Origin: Dyadobacter beijingensis DSM 21582
Lineage (GTDB): Bacteria > Bacteroidota > Bacteroidia > Cytophagales > Spirosomataceae
Assembly (NCBI RefSeq): GCF_000382205.1
Contig: NZ_KB907789.1
Location: forward strand, 372,001-436,000
Length of the DNA stretch: 64,000 bases
Direction of reading: 5' to 3'
Every line of letters starts with the position of its first letter. The first letter of the stretch is position 1. The position numbers were made by a program, and so were the translations under genes. The notes beneath the pieces are model-generated. The model saw nothing but the letters and a program-made list of their open reading frames with translations. It was not told where the DNA came from and ran no database searches. Below, piece after piece: positions 8,276 to 16,959 of this stretch.

Positions 8276-11200
8276 TTAGAATGACAAAGTTGCGCCGATG
8301 GTCCACGTGCGTGCCTGCGGGTATTGCGCGTAATCCACGTTCAGCTGGTTGTACAGGCCGGCCGCCTTATCGCCGCCTACATAACCCAGCTCGGGATTCA
8401 GGCCCGTGTATTTGGTCAATGTGAACACATTCTGGCCGGTAATGTAAATCCGCGCCTGCGACAGTTTCACCTTTTCGATCACCGTTTTCGGAATGGTGTA
8501 ACCTAATGTGAAATTTTTCAAACGAAAGAAATCACCTTTCTCGATAAACAGGTCCGACGGGCGGAAGTTGCGGTTCGGGTTGTCGATGCTCAGCCTTGGA
8601 ACGGTGTTGCTGGTACCTTCACCATGCCAGCGCTCGTTGGCCTCCTGATAGAGGTTAAAGGAATAGCTCGCGTCGAGGCCCTGCATTCTGTCGGCATTGA
8701 AAATCGACACGCCGCCCACACCTACGAAGAACAGGTTCAGGTCGAAACCTTTGTAGTTCAGGCCTGCATTCAAACCGTAATTGATTTTCGGCTGGGGGCT
8801 ACCGATGATCGTACGGTCTTTGTCGTCCACCACGCCGTCGCCGGTCAGGTCCATGAAACGGACATCGCCGGGATGGATCTGGCCGTTGGTTTTACGTGAA
8901 TCGTTGGCAATGTTCGGATCGGAGTCGATCTCGCCCTGATTTTGGTACAAGCCATTGGTTTTATAGCCGTAGAACGTTCCGTAAGGATTGTTCTCGTACG
9001 TGCGTACGATCTCCTGCTGCCCGCGGCCGTACAGCTGCGAAGCCAGGAAACCGCCCGGCGTCGCGAGCTGGGTAATGCGGTTTTTGATCAAAGTCGCATT
9101 CGCGCTTACATTGAATGTCAGGTCGCCGAACGAATGGCGGTACGATGCCTCGATCTCCACGCCCTTGTTGCGCAGCTGGCCGATGTTCTGGTCGGGAATG
9201 ATGGACGTGCCGATGGTTCCCACCGAAGGCGGGGCGAGCAGCATTTTTTTCGTGTCTTTGATAAAATAGTTAACCGACAGGTACAGCGCATTCTTCCAAA
9301 GGCCTGCCTCCACACCGAAATTGGTCATCTCAGCCGTTTCCCAGCCGATTTGCAGGTTCGCCAGGCGGCTTTGCGCAGCACCTGAGATCTGGCTTTGCGT
9401 GCCGCCTGCGCCCAATGCGTAGCGGTAAGACGAGTTGATCAATGCGAGGTATTGCAGCGAGTTCACGTTCTGGTTACCCAGCTGTCCCCAGCCGCCCGTC
9501 AGCTTGAAGTTGCTGAACACCGACAATGCATTTTTGAAAAAATCCTCTTCCGAAAGTCGCCAGCCCAGCGAGAATGCGGGGAAATAACCCCAGCGGTTGT
9601 CCGGCGCGAATTTCGACGAACCGTCGGCACGGAATGTGGCTGTGAGCAGGTAACGGTCCATGAACGAGTAGTTGGCCCGGCCGAACCACGATGCCAGGGC
9701 GTCGTAGCTGCGGTTACCGTTCTCGCCGGCCACCGACACGATCGTTCCGGCATATTGCAGGTAACGCAGAGACGGGTCTTCGCTCGCAAAATCGCGGCCG
9801 CGCTGACGTGCCGAAATGCTGTTGAACGTCTGCGAAGTATAGCCGCCCACGAGGCTCAGGTTGTGCGCCCCGAATCTTTTGTCGTACGAAAGGAAATATT
9901 CCTGTAAAAACGACCAGTATTTGCCGTGTGTGAGGTCTAGCTGGTTGTAGGAATTGGTACGGAACTGGTCGTTGATTTTCACTTCGAAATTGGTGCTTTC
10001 CGAGAAAGTAGCGTCCATCGCGAGGTTAGCGCGCAGTTTCAGGCCTTTGAGAATTTCCAGTTCACCCGTCAGGCTGCCAAGGAAACGGTTGCGGATATTG
10101 TTCTGGTCCTGCGTATCGACCGTAAAAATGGGGTTGTTGATGTCGCCGAATGCCCCGATGCCTTTGGTGGTGCTGTAAGAACCGTCGGCATTGCGGATCG
10201 GAAGGCCCGGGTGGAAACGGATCGCGCTCCACAGCAAGCCGGTTTGTGACGAGGTCGTGTTCGGGGCCGTGTTATGGGTGTTGGTAAATTGCAGGTTCTG
10301 CCCGATTTTCAGCCTCGAACCGATCTTGTGGTCGGAATTGACACGGAACGTATATCTTTTGTAATACGACTTTCCGATGATCCCCTTTTCATCATAATAT
10401 CCTCCCGAAATGGAGAACGACGAATACTTGCCCCCGCCGCGGATGGCCGCGTCGTAGTTTTGGGTAACGCCCTGTTTCAGCAAGGCCTCCTGCCAGTTGG
10501 TCTGCTGGGTCTGGTACTGCGCATCCTGCCAGATCGGCGGAACAGGCAGGCCGTCGTTGGTATATGCCTCTCTTTTCAATGCGGCCAGGTCGGGCGCTTC
10601 CAGCATGTCGAGGATCTTGATGCGGTTGCTGGTACCGACATAGCCATTCAATGTAACGGCGATCGGGTTGTCGAACGTACCTCGTTTGGTCGTGATGATC
10701 ACGACTCCGTTCGCTGCACGCGTTCCGTAAATAGCTGATGCCGAAGCATCTTTCAGGATTTCAATGGATTCGATGTCGTTCGGGTTCACATCGTTCATCG
10801 AGCCGGCCGGCACGCCGTCGATCACGACGAGCGGATCTGCATTGTTGACGGTACCGAACCCGCGGATCTGGATCGTGCCCGCATCGCCCGGCGCACCGCC
10901 GTTACGGATCACGTTCACACCCGCCGCGCGACCTTGCAGTGCCTGCTGCGCACCTCCCGATGGAAGGTTCTGAAAATCAGACCCTTTCACGGACGATACC
11001 GCGCCGGTCACGTCTTTTTTCTCCTGTGTTCCATAACCTACAACCACCACTTCCTTCAATGCACTTACATCGGGCACGAGCGAAATGTTGATCGCCGAGC
11101 TGTTGCCTACCACGGCATCCTGGCTCACGTAGCCGATAAACGAGAAGCGGAGGGTAACGTTGCCATCCGGCACGGAGAGCTGAAACTGGCCTGTCTGGTC

Positions 11201-11713
11201 GGATGTGGTGCCTTGCTGGCTGCCGACGATCAGGATATTCACGCCGGGCAGCCCGTCGCCTTTCTCATCCACGACCTTCCCGGAGACGGTCCGGTCGGCC
11301 GCAATACCCGCTGTCAAAGCGCCTGACGGGGCTGCGCTTTGCGGGTCACTCTTTTTTCGCAACAGGATCCGGGAGTTGCCTACTACCTCGTAAGAAACGT
11401 TCAGGGGCGTGAGCAACTGGTCGAGCACGCGGCTCAGGGAACCTTGCAGCTGCCTGGCAGCCACGGTGCTCCTGCCCTGAATGCTACCTGAGCTGTATAC
11501 AAATTTAACGTCGGCCTGCTTCTCGATCTGCCGCAAAACCTGCCTTATTTCGAGCGCTTCCACTTTGAGCGAAATCTCCTTGTTAAGCAACTCCTGGCTA
11601 TAAACGCCGTGTGCCATCGTGATCCCGCAGCATATCAATGCAAGCAAAAGTTGTTTAGCCGTAGCAGTCATGACTTTGTAAACAACCCTTTTGTAGGGTA
11701 TTTTTTTATGCAT
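8276..11713 (-). CDS. SusC/RagA TonB-linked outer membrane transporter with STN domain
   Basis: The 1145-residue protein has an N-terminal signal, then an STN (secretin and TonB N-terminus) domain near residues 45-120 (EISLKVEALEIRQVLRQIEK). A carboxypeptidase-D-like domain (VSGKVVDEKGDGLPGVNI) follows near 143-215, then the plug with EVVVVGYGTQEKKDVTGAVS and DPLVVIDGVPAG, and a long barrel. The STN domain marks it as a transducing transporter that signals through the FecR protein and ECF sigma factor encoded just upstream. It pairs with the SusD-like protein to import an oligosaccharide. A second in-frame ATG at 11671 is a possible start. Confidence 0.94.
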   Translation of the reverse strand: MHKKIPYKRVVYKVMTATAKQLLLALICCGITMAHGVYSQELLNKEISLKVEALEIRQVLRQIEKQADVKFVYSSGSIQGRSTVAARQLQGSLSRVLDQLLTPLNVSYEVVGNSRILLRKKSDPQSAAPSGALTAGIAADRTVSGKVVDEKGDGLPGVNILIVGSQQGTTSDQTGQFQLSVPDGNVTLRFSFIGYVSQDAVVGNSSAINISLVPDVSALKEVVVVGYGTQEKKDVTGAVSSVKGSDFQNLPSGGAQQALQGRAAGVNVIRNGGAPGDAGTIQIRGFGTVNNADPLVVIDGVPAGSMNDVNPNDIESIEILKDASASAIYGTRAANGVVIITTKRGTFDNPIAVTLNGYVGTSNRIKILDMLEAPDLAALKREAYTNDGLPVPPIWQDAQYQTQQTNWQEALLKQGVTQNYDAAIRGGGKYSSFSISGGYYDEKGIIGKSYYKRYTFRVNSDHKIGSRLKIGQNLQFTNTHNTAPNTTSSQTGLLWSAIRFHPGLPIRNADGSYSTTKGIGAFGDINNPIFTVDTQDQNNIRNRFLGSLTGELEILKGLKLRANLAMDATFSESTNFEVKINDQFRTNSYNQLDLTHGKYWSFLQEYFLSYDKRFGAHNLSLVGGYTSQTFNSISARQRGRDFASEDPSLRYLQYAGTIVSVAGENGNRSYDALASWFGRANYSFMDRYLLTATFRADGSSKFAPDNRWGYFPAFSLGWRLSEEDFFKNALSVFSNFKLTGGWGQLGNQNVNSLQYLALINSSYRYALGAGGTQSQISGAAQSRLANLQIGWETAEMTNFGVEAGLWKNALYLSVNYFIKDTKKMLLAPPSVGTIGTSIIPDQNIGQLRNKGVEIEASYRHSFGDLTFNVSANATLIKNRITQLATPGGFLASQLYGRGQQEIVRTYENNPYGTFYGYKTNGLYQNQGEIDSDPNIANDSRKTNGQIHPGDVRFMDLTGDGVVDDKDRTIIGSPQPKINYGLNAGLNYKGFDLNLFFVGVGGVSIFNADRMQGLDASYSFNLYQEANERWHGEGTSNTVPRLSIDNPNRNFRPSDLFIEKGDFFRLKNFTLGYTIPKTVIEKVKLSQARIYITGQNVFTLTKYTGLNPELGYVGGDKAAGLYNQLNVDYAQYPQARTWTIGATLSF

Positions 11714-11786
11714 AATTTTAATGGTTTTTGTGAATTGAGCAACTCAAAAACAATCGGTATCCTTCGCCAGTAAGGATATTCGGAAC

Positions 11787-11813
11787 GGCCGGACATGTTA
11801 GCGCATGGCCGGC
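11787..11813 (-). promoter_or_regulatory. Stem-loop in the leader between fecR-type and susC-type genes
   Basis: A near-perfect stem (GGCCGGACATG with CATGGCCGGC, one bulge) lies in the 128-bp gap between the anti-sigma and transporter genes. On the sense (minus) strand it is not followed by a T run, so it is not a standard terminator for this operon. It could protect or mark a processed 5' end of the transporter mRNA. A short palindrome, TTGAGCAACTCAA, lies at 11735-11747 nearer the susC start. Confidence 0.4.
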
Positions 11814-11841
11814 GTTTTATTTACGGATCTATTTGTTTCAA

Positions 11842-12837
11842 CTAATCAGCACAACCTTCCCCTGAAATGAAAAGCGAAGCGCCGCGCCTTTCGTAAGCGA
11901 CATTCACAGCCTTACAAATCAGGTCCAGCTGATCGAACATCGGCAGGTCGTTCAGGTCGCCGGTAAAGAGGCAGTTCCTGAGCACATCACCTTCCACGAC
12001 AATGTCGATGCCATACGTTTTTTCCAGCATCGCCAGCACATCGGCCGCCGGTATTTCGGCAAATTCAAACCGTTTTCCTGCCTCTATCGGCTTTACTACC
12101 GCCGGGTTTTTCACGATTCCCAGCTCCATTTTGCGTGAATCCCTGTCAAAAACAACTTTCTGGTTCGGTGTCAGGATGAACCCGTTCTTGCTGGAACTGT
12201 GGATATCCGAAGTTTCATACACCGATACCCGCCCGGTTGCCACCTGCACCTCAACGGAACGTGCGCCATCATATGATCTTACATTAAAACTCGTCCCCAA
12301 TACCTGTGTAGCCAGATTTCCGGTAGATACGATAAACGGCTTTGTCACGTCCCGTTTTACCTGGAAAAACGCCTCGCCGTGGAGGTACACCATTCTTTTA
12401 CGCTCCCCGAAATGCTCCGGGTAGCTAATGCGGCTGTTCGGTTGGAGGATCACCACGCTGCCGTCTTCCAGCGTAAGGCGCTGCGGCTTATGGGACGTGT
12501 TGCTCACCGCGAAGCCCTCGTCGGCACTTTCCCAAATGGCGCTGAATGCCGGCAGGTAAATGCTCTCTTTCGGTAATTCATGCAAAAACACCCCGGCGAG
12601 CAGCGCCACGGACGCCGCTACCGCGGCCCACCAGCCTATTTTTAATGGTTTGCGCGTCGTATTGGCCAAAAGTTTCAGCCGGATACGCTGCCCGATTTCC
12701 TCTTTTTCGGATAACAGCACTTCCGAATCGTCCGCCGGATTGTCGCGGAGGTATTGCTCCATCCATTGGTCCTCATCGGCCGAGGTCTCGCCCGCTATGT
12801 ATTTTTCGATCAGTTTGTCGTAGCTGTATGGTGTCAT
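11842..12837 (-). CDS. FecR-family anti-sigma factor
   Basis: The 331-residue protein has a short N-terminal cytoplasmic part (IEKYIAGETSADEDQWMEQYL) that should hold the sigma factor. One membrane segment follows near residues 69-88 (GWWAAVAASVALLAGVFLHE), then a periplasmic FecR domain with the typical motifs TLEDGSVVILQPNSRISYPE and VATGRVSVY, and a C-terminal STN-like segment (AADVLAMLEKTYGIDIVVEG). It passes the signal from the STN domain of the SusC-type transporter to the sigma factor. It lies 21 bp after the ECF sigma gene, so the two are likely co-expressed. Confidence 0.93.
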   Translation of the reverse strand: MTPYSYDKLIEKYIAGETSADEDQWMEQYLRDNPADDSEVLLSEKEEIGQRIRLKLLANTTRKPLKIGWWAAVAASVALLAGVFLHELPKESIYLPAFSAIWESADEGFAVSNTSHKPQRLTLEDGSVVILQPNSRISYPEHFGERKRMVYLHGEAFFQVKRDVTKPFIVSTGNLATQVLGTSFNVRSYDGARSVEVQVATGRVSVYETSDIHSSSKNGFILTPNQKVVFDRDSRKMELGIVKNPAVVKPIEAGKRFEFAEIPAADVLAMLEKTYGIDIVVEGDVLRNCLFTGDLNDLPMFDQLDLICKAVNVAYERRGASLFISGEGCAD

Positions 12838-12858
12838 CGGCGGAGGCGTGTGTAGATC

Positions 12859-13413
12859 TTAGTTGCTGGAATAGTACATCCAGAGGTTTTCCTTTAAAGC
12901 TTTCAATGATTTGGTAATGTGGTATTCCACGGCTTTTTCCGAGATATTCAGTTCCTCGGCAATGTCCTTGACGGGCCTGTTCTCGAAGCGGCTCAGCTGA
13001 AAGACCCGGCTCGTCTTTTCGGGCAACTTCCGCATCACCTCGTCCACCGCCCGCGACAGATCCGAAAACTGCACGATTTCGTCCGTCGAATAGGTTTCCT
13101 GGATTTTGTTGAGGATCAGGTACTCCTGATACCGCCGCCAGGTAATCTGCGATTTAATAAAATTGGTCACCCGGTACTTCATCGCGATCGCCAGGTACGT
13201 GCCCAGGTTGCGGATCTCCGTTTCGAGCCGCTTGTTCCACAGGCTTTCGAATATGTCGTGCACGAGCTCTTCCGACTCCTCCCGCGACCCTACCTGGTGG
13301 TAGGAAATGCAGAACAGCTTGTACCAGTAACGGTTGTAAATCTCCTCGAAAGCACGCTTGTTGCTTTCCCGGAGCTGCGTTACCAGCTGTTCGTCGGTGA
13401 GAAGTTTAGTCAT
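12859..13413 (-). CDS. ECF RNA polymerase sigma factor (Bacteroidota FecI-like)
   Basis: A start at 13413 gives a normal 184-residue ECF sigma factor; the open frame continues upstream to 13584 but that extension has no homologous look. Region 2 appears as AFEEIYNRYWYKLFCISYHQ, and region 4 as VFQLSRFENRPVKDIAEELN followed by SEKAVEYHITKSL, which is the helix-turn-helix. Genes in this order (sigma, FecR, STN-SusC, SusD) form a cell-surface signalling relay that turns on the transporter when substrate is bound. The sigma factor probably activates a promoter in the 500-bp region upstream. Confidence 0.93.
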   Translation of the reverse strand: MTKLLTDEQLVTQLRESNKRAFEEIYNRYWYKLFCISYHQVGSREESEELVHDIFESLWNKRLETEIRNLGTYLAIAMKYRVTNFIKSQITWRRYQEYLILNKIQETYSTDEIVQFSDLSRAVDEVMRKLPEKTSRVFQLSRFENRPVKDIAEELNISEKAVEYHITKSLKALKENLWMYYSSN

Positions 13414-13926
13414 GAGGGTGCTCCTTTGCTCGGATCTGTATGTATAGTCAAACAACTTTCGGAAACCCCTAAAACGGTTACCTGCTTTTTCGAAACTATT
13501 TTTGAAGAAACGGCCGGAACTCGGAATCGATCTGGAATTCCGTCGCCCCGAATGCCCGCATACGCGCGCAATCCTTTTGCGCATCGCCCATCTATAAGCC
13601 GGAATTTAGTGCCACTTTTACCGATAGTTAACCGATTGCTGCCTGTCATTCAAAAACTTTGGGAAACATGAAATTACGCCGTTTGTTTGCAACAACCATA
13701 GTGAGACGGAGCGGATACACACACTATACTTTTTGCCTCCGCTACATTTTAATTTAGTACCATTATCCTGATTAAATCATCACTGTCCAAGTCCACTATA
13801 CACACGCTATTTTGTCCGGCATTTCAAATACAGTCCCAGGCAAAAAAAAATGAAACAAGGGATTTGAATCCGCCTTGTTTCATTCAAAAGGGCCTTTCGG
13901 CCGAGAGTACCAATTTTGGTAGAAGT
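13414..13926. other. Intergenic region upstream of the ECF sigma gene
   Basis: No protein-coding gene is convincing in these 513 bases. The right part holds the terminator at 13841-13884. The left part should contain the sigma operon promoter, but no clear TTG/TAnnTTTG pair is visible on the minus strand. A plus-strand frame crossing its left end is only the complement of the sigma gene. Confidence 0.6.
13841..13884 (-). terminator. Intrinsic terminator of the DUF3592-like gene
   Basis: A perfect 12-bp inverted repeat (AATGAAACAAGG and CCTTGTTTCATT, 12-base loop) lies 42 bp past the stop codon of the minus-strand gene ending at 13927. On that strand it is followed by nine T residues. Confidence 0.85.
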
Positions 13927-14298
13927 CTATGCCAGTGTTTCCGCCATTTGTAAAAAGATTGCTCTCTTGTAATATTCCGGGTCATATTTGATCAGTACCT
14001 GGGTACCAGTCCGCATCGAATCATACTTGGCGTAAGGGAGCACTTCCCGCATTTCCGTTACAAAATCATTACCCGCTTTGGGTTTCACCTGAACCTGTAC
14101 CTGAAATTCAGGCAGATTGTTGAGGTATTCGCCGGTTGGCTTAATCGCCAGAACGGTAGCGTTTGCCTGAACGCCTTGTTTCAAAATCTTCTTCTTTCTC
14201 TCCTCTGCAATCCGCTTGCGAATGGACGATAAAGTCCAAAAAGCTACCATGCATGCCAGGATAAGTGTAGCGCCGATTTCCCTGTTATTAAATTCCAC
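13927..14298 (-). CDS. Small membrane-anchored protein, DUF3592-like
   Basis: The 123-residue product begins with GTG at 14298; no suitable ATG lies nearby. One membrane helix (GATLILACMVAFWTLSSI) is followed by a basic stretch (RKRIAEERKKKILKQG) and a beta-rich domain with ANATVLAIKPTGEYLN and VLIKYDPEYYKRAIF. The pattern of helix, 'G..A.A.V' strand and 'V.YDP' strand resembles DUF3592/DUF3592-like membrane proteins, whose role is unknown. It stands alone with its own terminator. Family assignment is tentative. Confidence 0.65.
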   Translation of the reverse strand: MEFNNREIGATLILACMVAFWTLSSIRKRIAEERKKKILKQGVQANATVLAIKPTGEYLNNLPEFQVQVQVKPKAGNDFVTEMREVLPYAKYDSMRTGTQVLIKYDPEYYKRAIFLQMAETLA

Positions 14299-14590
14299 AG
14301 CTAAATTTTAGTTAAGAGTGTGATGCCCAAAAATAATGGATTAACTCTAAAAAAAGTACTATTTCATTTATCAAACGGTCGTTCTTGTGATCAAATGGTA
14401 AAAGTCATTCGTTTGAGCCAAGAATTTCATGGCAAAAAGCAATTTACAAAACCGGAATGCCGCGAACGGTTACAACTACAAAAGTTGCATTCACAGGATT
14501 TTTTCCTAAATTTTATTGAAATAATGATTCGCACGCCAATGGCATGATTTTCTCAACCGCGTAAAAAGTATCGATTAACCCTTATTCACC

Positions 14591-14989
14591 ATGACAATGG
14601 AAATCAAATCCAACCACTCGACCGGAAACCGACCTGAGGGAGACCGTATCCTCGACGCTCCATATGTTTTCACCGATATACCGATGTATCTCGAACAGCT
14701 GAGATCGGAAAAATCCTGGACTAAGAATGACCGGAATGCGATCACGGTCCACAAATCCGGCAAAGTCACGATCGTCATCGCTATCCTGAAATCGGGAGCG
14801 GTACTGAATGACCATTCGATCGACGAATGTCTGACGTTCCAGGTGCTGTCGGGAGAGTTGAAAGTCGAGACGGAAGGCCGTGTATTTTACACCACAACCG
14901 GCCAGATGATGTCCTTTCACGCACGCGTTGCGCATTCCGTGAAGGCAATGGCCGATTCCGAAATCCTGATTACCACCTACAAGGAATAG
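14591..14989 (+). CDS. Cupin-domain protein
   Basis: The 132-residue protein has a single-domain beta-barrel pattern: ITVHKSGKVTIVIAILKSGA, then DHSIDECLTFQVLSGELKVE, then MMSFHARVAHSVKAMADSEI. The spacing fits a small cupin, with His residues in the DHS and AHSV segments as possible metal ligands, although the canonical HxH motif is not preserved. Catalytic activity is therefore uncertain. A plausible promoter (TTG at 14485, 19-bp spacer, TAAATTTT at 14507) lies upstream. An ATG two codons downstream is an equally possible start. Confidence 0.72.
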   Translation: MTMEIKSNHSTGNRPEGDRILDAPYVFTDIPMYLEQLRSEKSWTKNDRNAITVHKSGKVTIVIAILKSGAVLNDHSIDECLTFQVLSGELKVETEGRVFYTTTGQMMSFHARVAHSVKAMADSEILITTYKE

Positions 14990-15041
14990 CATGAGCAGCT
15001 GGCAAAGTTTTTGAGCATTTGGCACAAAAACAGCATTCCAT

Positions 15042-15545
15042 ATGCCATCAGATATCGTAATACAATGCGGCAAGGCACTTTCGGAGCGACAACTTACGGT
15101 CGCGTTCGTCGAAAGCGCCACGGCCGGGCGCCTGTCCGCCGAATTTTCCATGTGCCCCGAATCAGGCAGCATATTGAAGGGCGGTCTCGTTTGTTACGAC
15201 GCCGCCTTAAAGGAAAGCGTCCTGCACGTACCGAAGGATATGCTCCGGCATTTCACGCCCGAAAGCGCCGAGGTGACCCGCGAGCTTGCCGAGCGGCTTC
15301 AAACGTTTATCCCTGCCGACCTGCACATTGCGGTAACCGGCCTTACCTGCCCCGGCGGCAGCGAAACACCCGAAAAACCGGTCGGGACGATGTTCGTCCA
15401 TTTGTTCACAAAAGGTAAATCCGTGGCGGTACGGGAAGTTTTCAGCGGCGGGCCGGAAGATATCGTACTTCAATGCATCGACCGGACGGCAGAGTTGATC
15501 CTTGCGGAGATACCAGCCGTAAACCCGCCTGTGGATACACCGTAG
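15042..15545 (+). CDS. CinA C-terminal-domain protein (nicotinamide-nucleotide amidohydrolase-like)
   Basis: The 167-residue protein corresponds to the stand-alone CinA C-terminal domain (PncC type), which deamidates NMN to NaMN in pyridine-nucleotide recycling. The N-terminal signature appears as TVAFVESATAGRLSAEFSM (usually AESCTGG), followed by LKGGLVCYDAALKESVL, AVTGLTCPGGSETPEKPVGT and FSGGPEDIV. The cysteine of the usual ESCTGG is replaced by Ala here, a common variant in Bacteroidota in my recollection but not checked. It is likely monocistronic, since a terminator follows at 15618. Confidence 0.85.
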   Translation: MPSDIVIQCGKALSERQLTVAFVESATAGRLSAEFSMCPESGSILKGGLVCYDAALKESVLHVPKDMLRHFTPESAEVTRELAERLQTFIPADLHIAVTGLTCPGGSETPEKPVGTMFVHLFTKGKSVAVREVFSGGPEDIVLQCIDRTAELILAEIPAVNPPVDTP

Positions 15546-15617
15546 TAAGTTAAGAAGGCCCGGAGATAGCTCGTCCCGGGTTTAACAATATCTGAATTTC
15601 ATCAGCCACCATAACGA

Positions 15618-15646
15618 AAACAGGCCGGTAATGTGCCGGCCTGTTT
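15618..15646. terminator. Bidirectional terminator
   Basis: A perfect 11-bp inverted repeat (AAACAGGCCGG and CCGGCCTGTTT, 7-base loop) separates the convergent CinA-type and DUF2383-type genes. Confidence 0.8.
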
Positions 15647-15673
15647 CAGTTTGTTGACGAAATGTAAATTTTA

Positions 15674-16138
15674 TCAGTGATAAGCTTTCGCCGCGTCGCG
15701 GAGTCGCTTGATCGTATCGTGGCCGCTTCTCAATGTCGCTTTCTGGCGTGTTACGAGTGCGCGGAGCTCGGGCGTCAATTCATCTGATTCCAATGCGCTT
15801 TCATATGCCTTTTGCGCGGCATCTTCGCCGAATTCCGAATTTTCCAGTGATGTTTTGCGGCCATCGCTGCTAAACGCGGCCCGCACGTCCATCCACACGC
15901 GGTACAACTTGCCCGACACCATCGTGCCGGTTGCAGGCTCCCCACCCAGGGCAGTCACTTCGCCACTCAGTTCCAGTACGTTATCACGGCTGTGATTGGC
16001 AAGGCTGTTGTAGAGCGAGCGGAGGTCGCTGTCGCTGGCTTCGGTTTCGTCATAAGCCTTTTCGTAACCGGCTACACGGTCGTTATTAATCAGTATCAGG
16101 TCATTCAGTGTTTCTATGATTGCTGCATTTTGTGCCAT
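15674..16138 (-). CDS. PA2169-family four-helix-bundle protein (DUF2383)
   Basis: The start at 16138 (MAQNAAIIETLNDLILINND) gives 154 residues and matches the usual N-terminus of this family; the open frame extends 16 residues further but without family features. The protein is mostly helical, with the ferritin-like pattern IETLNDLI, GYEKAYDE, NHSRDNVLELSGEVTALGGE and HDTIKRLRDAAKAYH. Such proteins are linked to general stress responses in Bacteroidota and Proteobacteria; no reaction is established. A terminator lies between it and the CinA-type gene. Confidence 0.88.
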   Translation of the reverse strand: MAQNAAIIETLNDLILINNDRVAGYEKAYDETEASDSDLRSLYNSLANHSRDNVLELSGEVTALGGEPATGTMVSGKLYRVWMDVRAAFSSDGRKTSLENSEFGEDAAQKAYESALESDELTPELRALVTRQKATLRSGHDTIKRLRDAAKAYH

Positions 16139-16283
16139 GACTGTTTCATGTTTGGTGATGCGGCCCTTAGAAAAATACTGTTCCAACGCGTCTCCGGCAC
16201 AGGAAGAAGGCTCTTGTGCAAAATTTGTGGAGGTTTTTGCGCCGTATATGCAGGCAATGAACCGCTTACGCTCGGACAGTCCA

Positions 16284-16862
16284 TTATTTTTCGCTCAACT
16301 TGCGCCGTACTTTACTGAGAAATTCAGGAGAAAAGCCCAGATAGGAAGCAATGTAATGCTGCGCAACGCGCTGAGGGATAGCCGGGTAGCGGGCCAGAAA
16401 ATCGAGATACTTTTCGACGGCACTCGTGGAGATCGTGCGGAAGAGCCGCTCCTGCGTCTGCGCGAGGTTCCGCTGCACCATCAGGCGGAACATACGCTCG
16501 AAGCCCGGCACATTGGAAAGCAGCTTTTCCTTCGTTTCGGGCGTGAGGATCAGTACCTCGCAGTCTTCCAGGGTTTCGATGTACACGTGGCTGGGCGTCT
16601 GGTTATGGAAGCTGGTAATGTCGCTCACCCACCAATCCTCCACAGCAAACTGCAATGTAACTTCCGCGCCGGCGCTATCGATATAGTAGGTACGGATGCA
16701 GCCTTTGAGAATGTAGCCCTCGAACTGGCACACTTCGCCCTGCTGCAAGAGGAATGTCTTTTTTGGATATGTTTTGAATTGAAGTAACGAATCGAAATAA
16801 TCGAGGTCTTGCTGGGTGAAGGGCAGGCACCTCAGTGCATAGCTGTTAATCTTTTCAAACAT
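16284..16862 (-). CDS. Crp/Fnr-family transcriptional regulator
   Basis: The 192-residue protein has a cyclic-nucleotide-binding fold at residues 25-115 (FLLQQGEVCQFEGYILKGCI and VTLQFAVEDWWVSDI) and a C-terminal winged helix with AQHYIASYLGFSPEFLSKVR as recognition helix. This type is abundant in Bacteroidota and lacks the conserved arginine-serine cAMP pocket, so the effector is unknown. A six-copy 14-bp repeat occupies nearly all of the 85 bp between it and the upstream receiver-like gene. It may control the dioxygenase/esterase/pirin run encoded upstream, which is only a positional inference. Confidence 0.9.
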   Translation of the reverse strand: MFEKINSYALRCLPFTQQDLDYFDSLLQFKTYPKKTFLLQQGEVCQFEGYILKGCIRTYYIDSAGAEVTLQFAVEDWWVSDITSFHNQTPSHVYIETLEDCEVLILTPETKEKLLSNVPGFERMFRLMVQRNLAQTQERLFRTISTSAVEKYLDFLARYPAIPQRVAQHYIASYLGFSPEFLSKVRRKLSEK

Positions 16863-16875
16863 AGTCAGGTAAATG

Positions 16876-16959
16876 GGTTAGCCACGGGCGGTTAGCCACC
16901 GGCGGTTAGCCACGGGCGGTTAGCCACCGGCGGTTAGCCACCGGCGGTCAGCCACCGGC
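16876..16959. repeat. Six-copy 14-bp tandem repeat (minisatellite)
   Basis: Six head-to-tail copies of GGTTAGCCACSGGC are present, starting at 16876, 16890, 16904, 16918, 16932 and 16946. They differ at one central base (C or G), and the last copy has T to C at position 4. The last copy overlaps the stop codon of the receiver-like gene and the first ends 13 bp from the Crp-type start. Confidence 0.95.

Noticed and set aside
14320-14547. 75-codon plus-strand frame
   Set aside because: No family features, promoter or terminator; lies in an AT-rich gap and is better read as the upstream region of the cupin gene.
16876-16959. Possible CRISPR array
   Set aside because: The 14-bp units are head to tail with no spacers, and no cas gene is in the window.
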